This document shows, one piece after another, positions 59,520-64,000 of a stretch of DNA of 64,000 bases. Origin of the DNA: CADCTP01 sp963849885 (GTDB lineage: Bacteria; Actinomycetota; Actinomycetes; Mycobacteriales; CADCTP01); contig CAWKIV010000013.1 of NCBI GenBank assembly GCA_963849885.1, positions 434,001 through 498,000 of the forward strand, written 5' to 3'. The notes below the pieces were generated by a model. The model had not been told where the DNA came from. It made no database searches and saw only the letters and a program-made list of their open reading frames with translations. Position 1 is the stretch's first letter. The number at the start of each line of letters is the position of its first letter. The position numbers and the translations under genes were made by a program.

Positions 59520-61145
59520 TCAGTCGACGGTGACGACCACCGAGTGCCAGCCGGTCGAGCCGCTCGGGAACGGGCGGGCCCGCTGGTCGGTCTGCGTCTG
59601 TCCACTTCGGTCGGTGGCGCGCACGGTCAGGGTGTGCGACCCCGGGGTGGCGTCCCACTCCAGGACCCACTGCACCCACAGGTCGGTGGACGGGGCGGCG
59701 GCCAGCCGGGCCGGCCGCCACTCGCCGTCGTCCACCCGCACCTCGACCCGCTCGATGCCGCGGTGCTGCGCCCAGGCGACGCCGGCCACCGCGACCCGGC
59801 CGGCCGGCACGGTGGCGAACGGCTTCGGCACGTCGATCCGGGACGCCGTCCGGATCGGCGCCCGGTCCGCCCACTGCCGCTGCACCCAGTACGCCCGCTC
59901 GGCGGCGAACGTGGTCAGCTCCAGGTCCACCACCCACTTGGTGGCGGAGACGTAGCCGTACAGGCCGGGCACCACCATCCGGACCGGGAAGCCGTGCTCC
60001 AGCGGCAGCGGCTCGCCGTTCATCGCGACCGCCAGCATCGCGTCCCGGCCGTCCAGCACCACCGCCGTCGGGGTGCCGATGGTCATGCCGTCCGAGGAGG
60101 TGGACAGCAGCTGGTCGGCCCCGGGCCGGACGCCCGCCTCGGCCAGCAGCGGCGCCAGCGGCGCGCCGAGCCACCGGGCGGTGCCGGCGAGCTTGCCGCC
60201 CACCTCGTTGGAGACGCAGGTGAGCGTGATGTCCCGCTCGATCAGCGGGCGGGCGAGCAGGTCCTGGTAGTCCAGCTCCAGCTCCCGGTCGACCAGGCCG
60301 TGCACGCGCAGCGTCCAGCTGTCGGCCGGCACCTGCGGCACCACCAGCGCGGTGTCGACCCGGTAGAAGTCCCGGTTCGGCGTCACGAACGGGTCCAGGC
60401 CGCGGACCCCGGCCTGGACGCCGGCCGGCAGCGCCGGGGCCGGCCGGGCCGGGGCCGGCAGCCGGACCGCCGCCCGGGAGCCGGCCGCGTCGAACCGGGC
60501 CCGCCCCAGCGCCCGGCCGCCGGCCGCGGCCAGCCCGGCGAGCACCCCGAGGCCGGCGCCGGTGACCAGGAAGCCACGCCGGTCCACCCCGGCCGCGCCC
60601 TTCCGGTCCACCCGGGCCAGCTCCTCCCGCAAGCCGCCCCGACCCGCCCCGACCAGCTCCGGCTCGGGCTCCGGCTCCAGCTCCGGCACGGGCCGGTCCA
60701 GCCGGCCGAGCAGCAGCCGCAGCGCGCCGGCCGCCGCCACCGCGCCGGCCACCGACGGCAGCGCGTCGAGGGCACCGGCGCCGGGCCGGCTGACCGCCGC
60801 GGCCACGCCGACCAGGCCGAACAGGGCGATCCCGGCGGTGCCGGCCCACGGCCGCCGCCGCGCCAGCACCCCGACGACCGCGGCGAAGGCGGCCAGCAGC
60901 ACCACGATGCCGGCGAGCAGGACCACCTTGTCCCGCTCGCCGAAGGCGCGGATGGCGAAGTCCTTGACCGCCCGCGGCGTCCGGTCCACCACCGCACCGC
61001 CGACCGCGACCACCGGCGCGGCCTGCGGCCGGACCGCGGCCGCGGCGAGCTCGCCGACGCCGACCGCGACCGCGGCGGCGAGCAGGCCGGCCACCGCCCC
61101 GGGGCCGAGGCGGGCGAGGCGAGCGAGCCGTGACGAAGACTCCAC
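59520..61145 (-). CDS. Membrane-anchored molybdopterin-dependent oxidoreductase (sulfite oxidase family)
   Basis: About 541 residues; GTG at 61145 is the best start in frame but its Shine-Dalgarno is weak. Four membrane segments fill residues 1-160. A Glu/Pro-rich linker and a twin-Arg-like RRGFLVTGAGLGVLAGLAA precede the catalytic domain, with FYRVDTALVVPQVPADSWTLRVHG, the cofactor-ligating Cys in RDITLTCVSNEVGG, and GYVSATKWVVDLELT; the C terminus is the Ig-like dimer domain. Members oxidise sulfur compounds or reduce oxidised methionine outside the cell. The fasciclin gene follows 87 bases later. Confidence 0.87.
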   Translation of the reverse strand: MESSSRLARLARLGPGAVAGLLAAAVAVGVGELAAAAVRPQAAPVVAVGGAVVDRTPRAVKDFAIRAFGERDKVVLLAGIVVLLAAFAAVVGVLARRRPWAGTAGIALFGLVGVAAAVSRPGAGALDALPSVAGAVAAAGALRLLLGRLDRPVPELEPEPEPELVGAGRGGLREELARVDRKGAAGVDRRGFLVTGAGLGVLAGLAAAGGRALGRARFDAAGSRAAVRLPAPARPAPALPAGVQAGVRGLDPFVTPNRDFYRVDTALVVPQVPADSWTLRVHGLVDRELELDYQDLLARPLIERDITLTCVSNEVGGKLAGTARWLGAPLAPLLAEAGVRPGADQLLSTSSDGMTIGTPTAVVLDGRDAMLAVAMNGEPLPLEHGFPVRMVVPGLYGYVSATKWVVDLELTTFAAERAYWVQRQWADRAPIRTASRIDVPKPFATVPAGRVAVAGVAWAQHRGIERVEVRVDDGEWRPARLAAAPSTDLWVQWVLEWDATPGSHTLTVRATDRSGQTQTDQRARPFPSGSTGWHSVVVTVD

Positions 61146-61355
61146 GCAGCGTCTTCGGCACCGGCGGCCGCCCGGTTCCGCGTCATCGGCCGGCCGGCGC
61201 CGGGTCTCCTCCGTACGGTGGACCCGCCCGGTCGGCGAGGGGTGATCGGTGCGGGCCCACCCGGCCGCCGCGAGTCGGGCCGCGGGCCCGCCCCCTCGGC
61301 TAGGGTCGCCCGAGCGCGCCGACCGCTGCGGCCGGCGCCGGGGAGGTGGCGCGGC

Positions 61356-61751
61356 ATGGACCAGGAAGGCGCTCGCGCGGTCCTGCAGCACTACTTCGAC
61401 TGCAGTGCCGCCGGTGACGAGGACCGGGCGCACGAGATGTACCTGGACGACGCGGTCCTGGAGTTCCCGCAGTCCGGCGAGCGTTTCGAGGGCGTGCCCA
61501 ACTTCCGCGAGTGGCGGGCGGGCTACCCGGCCGACGTGGAGTTCGAGATCCGCCGGGTACGCGGCGGCGGGGACGTCTGGACCATGGAGGTCGCGGTCCG
61601 CTACGACCGCGGGCCGTGGAACTTCGGCGTCAGCATCCACGAGTTCCGCGGCGACAAGATCGCCAAGGAGACGATCTACTACGCGGAGCCGTTCGAGGCG
61701 CCGGAGTGGCGGGCCCGCTGGCGCGCCGCCCCGCCCCCGCCGGCCCCCTGA
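61356..61751 (+). CDS. SnoaL-like (NTF2-fold) polyketide-cyclase-type protein
   Basis: A 131-residue protein; ATG 61356 after GGGAGG. VLQHYFDCSAAGDEDRAHEMYLDDAVLEFPQSGERFEG is the SnoaL-like start, followed by VWTMEVAVRYDRGPWNF and IAKETIYYAEPF. Such proteins bind small hydrophobic ligands; only some are enzymes. CTAGGGTCG about 50 bases upstream is a probable -10. It is divergent from the oxidoreductase gene. Function unknown. Confidence 0.85.
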   Translation: MDQEGARAVLQHYFDCSAAGDEDRAHEMYLDDAVLEFPQSGERFEGVPNFREWRAGYPADVEFEIRRVRGGGDVWTMEVAVRYDRGPWNFGVSIHEFRGDKIAKETIYYAEPFEAPEWRARWRAAPPPPAP

Positions 61752-61857
61752 GCCGGACCACCCGCACCGGCGTGATGGTGGCGCCGGGTCGACCGCCCGT
61801 GGCGGGATCCGGCATTTTCCCGATGTGGGGATCGCGCGGGGTCCCGACCATCGGGTC

Positions 61858-62859
61858 ATGACAGCTGATCCTCGGCCGCACCGCCGCCCTCCGGCCCGCG
61901 CCCTCCTGCTCGCGGCCGCGCTGACCGCACTCACCGTGCCGTCCGCCGCTTCCGCCGCGGCGTCGCCGGCCATCCCGGCGCCTCAGACCCGGCTGCTGGT
62001 CTCCGGCTTGGAGGGCGCTGTGGGCAGCACGGTGGGCCCGGATGGCGCGCTCTACGTCGCCGAGAGCGCCGCCGGCCGGATCGCGCGGGTCGATCCGAGG
62101 ACCGGACGGCGTACGACATTCGCGGGCGGTCTGCCGAGGCGGGTCCTCGACACCGGTGGGGCGATGGACGTCGCCTTCCTCGGTCGCCGGGCGTACGTGC
62201 TGGTCACCCTGGTCGGCCCCGAAGTCGGGGGAGGCGCCGTCGACGGCATCTACCGGGTCGACGGACCGGGTCAGGTCACCGTCGTGGCCGACATCGGGGC
62301 CTGGGCCGTTGCCCATCCGCCGGTCCCGGCGTACTTCGTCCCGACCGGGGTGCAGTACGCCCTGCAGTCCTACCGGGGCGGCTTCCTCGTCGCCGACGGC
62401 CACCACAACCGCCTGCTGCGGGTCACGCTGGACGGGGAGGTCGCGGAGCTGGCCGCGTTCCCCAACGTGGTTCCGACCGGCATCGCGACCGCCGGCAGGT
62501 CCGTCTACCTGGCGCAGGCAGGTCCGGTGCCGCACGAGCCGGGCGACGGCAAAGTCGTCAGGGTGGACCCGCGGTCCGGGCGGGCCGTCGAGGTGGCGTC
62601 GGGCGCGCCGCTGCTGGTGGACGTCGAGATCGGCCCGGGCCACCGGCTCTATGCTCTCTCCCAGGGCCACTTCACCCCCGGCAACCCGGAGGGCTCCCCG
62701 GCGGACCCCGGCACCGGCGCGCTGGTGCGGGTCGGCCGCGACGGCACCCTGACGCCCGTCGCCGGCAGGCTCGACCGCCCGACATCGCTCGAGTTCGTCC
62801 GCGGCCGCGCGTTCGTCGTCACCCTCACCGGGGAGATCTGGACGGTCGACTCCTGCTGA
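61858..62859 (+). CDS. Secreted ScyD/ScyE-family beta-propeller protein
   Basis: A 333-residue protein; ATG 61858. A Sec signal (RALLLAAALTALTVPSAASAAAS) is followed by repeated beta-propeller blades: STVGPDGALYVAESAAGRIARVDPRTGR, FVPTGVQYALQSYRGGFLVADGHHNRLLRV, GKVVRVDPRSGRAVEVASG. This is the ScyD/ScyE family, named from scytonemin loci, but in actinomycetes it is a widespread exported protein with unknown partner. The last two genes of the window use more A/T at third positions than the rest. Confidence 0.82.
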   Translation: MTADPRPHRRPPARALLLAAALTALTVPSAASAAASPAIPAPQTRLLVSGLEGAVGSTVGPDGALYVAESAAGRIARVDPRTGRRTTFAGGLPRRVLDTGGAMDVAFLGRRAYVLVTLVGPEVGGGAVDGIYRVDGPGQVTVVADIGAWAVAHPPVPAYFVPTGVQYALQSYRGGFLVADGHHNRLLRVTLDGEVAELAAFPNVVPTGIATAGRSVYLAQAGPVPHEPGDGKVVRVDPRSGRAVEVASGAPLLVDVEIGPGHRLYALSQGHFTPGNPEGSPADPGTGALVRVGRDGTLTPVAGRLDRPTSLEFVRGRAFVVTLTGEIWTVDSC

Positions 62860-62942
62860 GCCGACCGCCGTCGACGGTCAAGCGGGGCGTTCCTGCTGCT
62901 AGCATCCGGCCGAACCTCCTGTCAGGCAGAAGGTTTGCGCCG

Positions 62943-64000
62943 ATGGCCGAGAATTCTCCTCACGATCGTGGTCGGGATCCGGCCGACGGGAAGCGGCCGG
63001 TCTGGATCGGCCGCCCACCGGCGTACTTGACTCCCCTGGTCGGGCGGGAGCGAGAGGCGGCGCACGTTCGGTCGCTCGTGCTCGATCCGGCCGCCCGGCT
63101 GACGACGCTCACCGGACCCGGCGGTGTCGGCAAGACCCGGCTCGCCGTCGAGGTCGTGGCGAATCTCGACTCGGGCTTCGACGAAGTCGCGTTCGTGGAC
63201 TTCGCGCCCGTCCGCGACCACGACCGGGTCGTGCCGAGGATCGCCGAGTCGCTCGGCGTCGAGGAGTCCCCCGGCCAGCCCGCCGCCGCACTCGTCCGCG
63301 CTCTCGGTCAGCGGAAACTGCTGCTGGTGCTGGACAACTTCGAGCACGTCCTCGCGGCTGGGCCGGTTCTGGTCGAGATATTGGGCGGCTGCCCAGGCGT
63401 CACGCTGCTGGTCACCAGCCGGACGCTGCTGCGGGTCTCCGGCGAGCACGTCGTCGGCGTTCCGCCCCTGGCCCTCCCTGACCCTGTCGCGTCGCCGGCG
63501 GCCGGAGCGTTGGCCGGGTACGCGGCCGTCCGTCTCTTCGTCGAGCGGTCTGCGGCGGTGAGCCCGGCCTTCGCGCTCACCGAGGAGAACGCCAGCACGG
63601 TGGCGCGGATCTGCCGGGGCCTGGACGGACTGCCCCTGGCGATCGAGCTGGCGGCGGCCCGCATGACCGTGCTGACCCCGCAGGCGTTGCTGGACCGGCT
63701 CGACCGCCGGCTCGCGCTGCTCACCGACGGCGCGCGAGACGTCCCGGAACGGCTGCGGACCATGCGAGCCGGGATCGCGTGGAGCTACGACCTGCTCTCC
63801 GCCTCCGAGAAGGCGCTGTTCCAGCGGCTGGCGGTCTTCGCCGGCGGGTTCGGGCTGGCCGCGGCCGAGTTCGTGTGTCCCGGCGAGACGATCCGCGTCC
63901 ATCGACACGCTCGCCGCTCTCGTCGACCAGAGCCTGGTGCAGCGGACCACTCCGGACGGCGTCGATCCGCGCTTCGCCATGCTGGAGTTGATCGGCGAGT
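62943..64000 (+). CDS. Large ATP-binding transcriptional regulator (NB-ARC/LuxR-type), partial and frameshifted
   Basis: Starts at ATG 62943 (MAENSPHDRGRDPADG) with AGAAGG nine bases upstream and runs off the window. Walker A is LTGPGGVGKTRLAVEV, Walker B LLLVLDNFEHVLAAG, then LLVTSRTLLRVSGEHV and GLPLAIELAAARM, the signature of AfsR/SARP- and LuxR-associated ATPases. Between about 63870 and 63897 the frame slips: SIDTLAALVDQSLVQRTTPD is in the +1 frame. The codon choice (AAT, TCT, CCT, CGT) is less GC-biased than in neighbours, which hints at recent acquisition. Output domain lies beyond the window. Confidence 0.8.
   Translation, partial: MAENSPHDRGRDPADGKRPVWIGRPPAYLTPLVGREREAAHVRSLVLDPAARLTTLTGPGGVGKTRLAVEVVANLDSGFDEVAFVDFAPVRDHDRVVPRIAESLGVEESPGQPAAALVRALGQRKLLLVLDNFEHVLAAGPVLVEILGGCPGVTLLVTSRTLLRVSGEHVVGVPPLALPDPVASPAAGALAGYAAVRLFVERSAAVSPAFALTEENASTVARICRGLDGLPLAIELAAARMTVLTPQALLDRLDRRLALLTDGARDVPERLRTMRAGIAWSYDLLSASEKALFQRLAVFAGGFGLAAAEFVCPGETIRVHRHARRSRRPEPGAADHSGRRRSALRHAGVDRR

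Noticed and set aside
1..64000. tRNA, rRNA, transposase, integrase or phage genes
   Set aside because: I found no tRNA-like cloverleaf, rRNA segment, DDE/tyrosine-recombinase motifs or phage structural genes by reading; a covariance-model scan would be needed to exclude small RNAs.

Overview
The window is very GC-rich chromosomal DNA from an actinomycete. Third codon positions are almost always G or C, GTG starts are common, many genes overlap their neighbours by 1 or 4 bases, and there is an IdeR/DmdR-type iron box. Gene content also fits: a GylR-like glycerol regulon, an ANTAR regulator, a WS/DGAT acyltransferase, SbcCD with HerA and NurA, a split LigD and a GAF-domain two-component pair. 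A Micromonosporaceae-like soil actinomycete is a reasonable guess, but no 16S gene or other taxonomic marker is present. I recognised no rRNA, tRNA, CRISPR array, prophage or insertion sequence.

Layout. 0-3.6 kb: the end of a DUF885 gene, then a tightly coupled minus-strand operon of an AdoMet decarboxylase/branched-polyamine synthase fusion, a GNAT, an FkbH-type HAD protein and an acyl carrier protein. I consider this the best candidate for an undescribed pathway. 3.6-5.4 kb: an NmrA-like reductase and an ArsR/SRPBCC pair with a clear self-operator. 5.5-13.2 kb: a catabolic island for aerobic CoA-dependent aromatic (anthranilate-type) degradation: ring hydrolase, Rid protein, aryl-CoA ligase, monooxygenase/reductase fusion, cyclase-family hydrolase and a ThDP enzyme. 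13.2-19.1 kb: an AMIN-like secreted protein, a histidyl-tRNA synthetase, a membrane protein, a lipoprotein, NDH-2 and a SET-domain protein. 19.1-26.3 kb: a glycerol regulon (glpD, glpK, repeat protein, glpF; divergent IclR regulator and a second glpK). 26.3-30.2 kb: a GAF-ANTAR regulator, an iron-boxed DUF2470 gene and a GCS2/flavoprotein pair. 30.2-36.7 kb: HerA-SbcD-SbcC-NurA, a complete archaeal-style DNA-end-processing operon. 36.8-46.3 kb: an M15 peptidase, WS/DGAT, acyl-CoA dehydrogenase, DUF1992, an SHMT-like enzyme, a VioB-type ferritin-like protein, DUF3500 and PE-POL LigD. 46.3-51.2 kb: gpsA, an SDR, a TetR/MFS divergent pair with two operators, a degraded reductase fragment and a ThuA protein. 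51.3-64 kb: a secreted GH15 glucodextranase-like enzyme, a GCS2 ligase, a GAF histidine kinase facing a LuxR-type response regulator, a fasciclin lipoprotein with a membrane molybdopterin oxidoreductase, a SnoaL-like protein, a ScyD-like beta-propeller and the start of a large ATPase regulator.

Two features recur. First, short tandem repeats (12, 14, 15 and 23 bp) sit at gene ends, in linkers and in promoters; in three minus-strand genes the repeat carries the stop codon. Second, many starts lie 5-7 bases after a -10-like hexamer with no Shine-Dalgarno, which suggests leaderless mRNAs. About eight single-base frameshifts, most of them in G/C runs, break otherwise well-conserved genes. That number points first to sequence error rather than to many pseudogenes.
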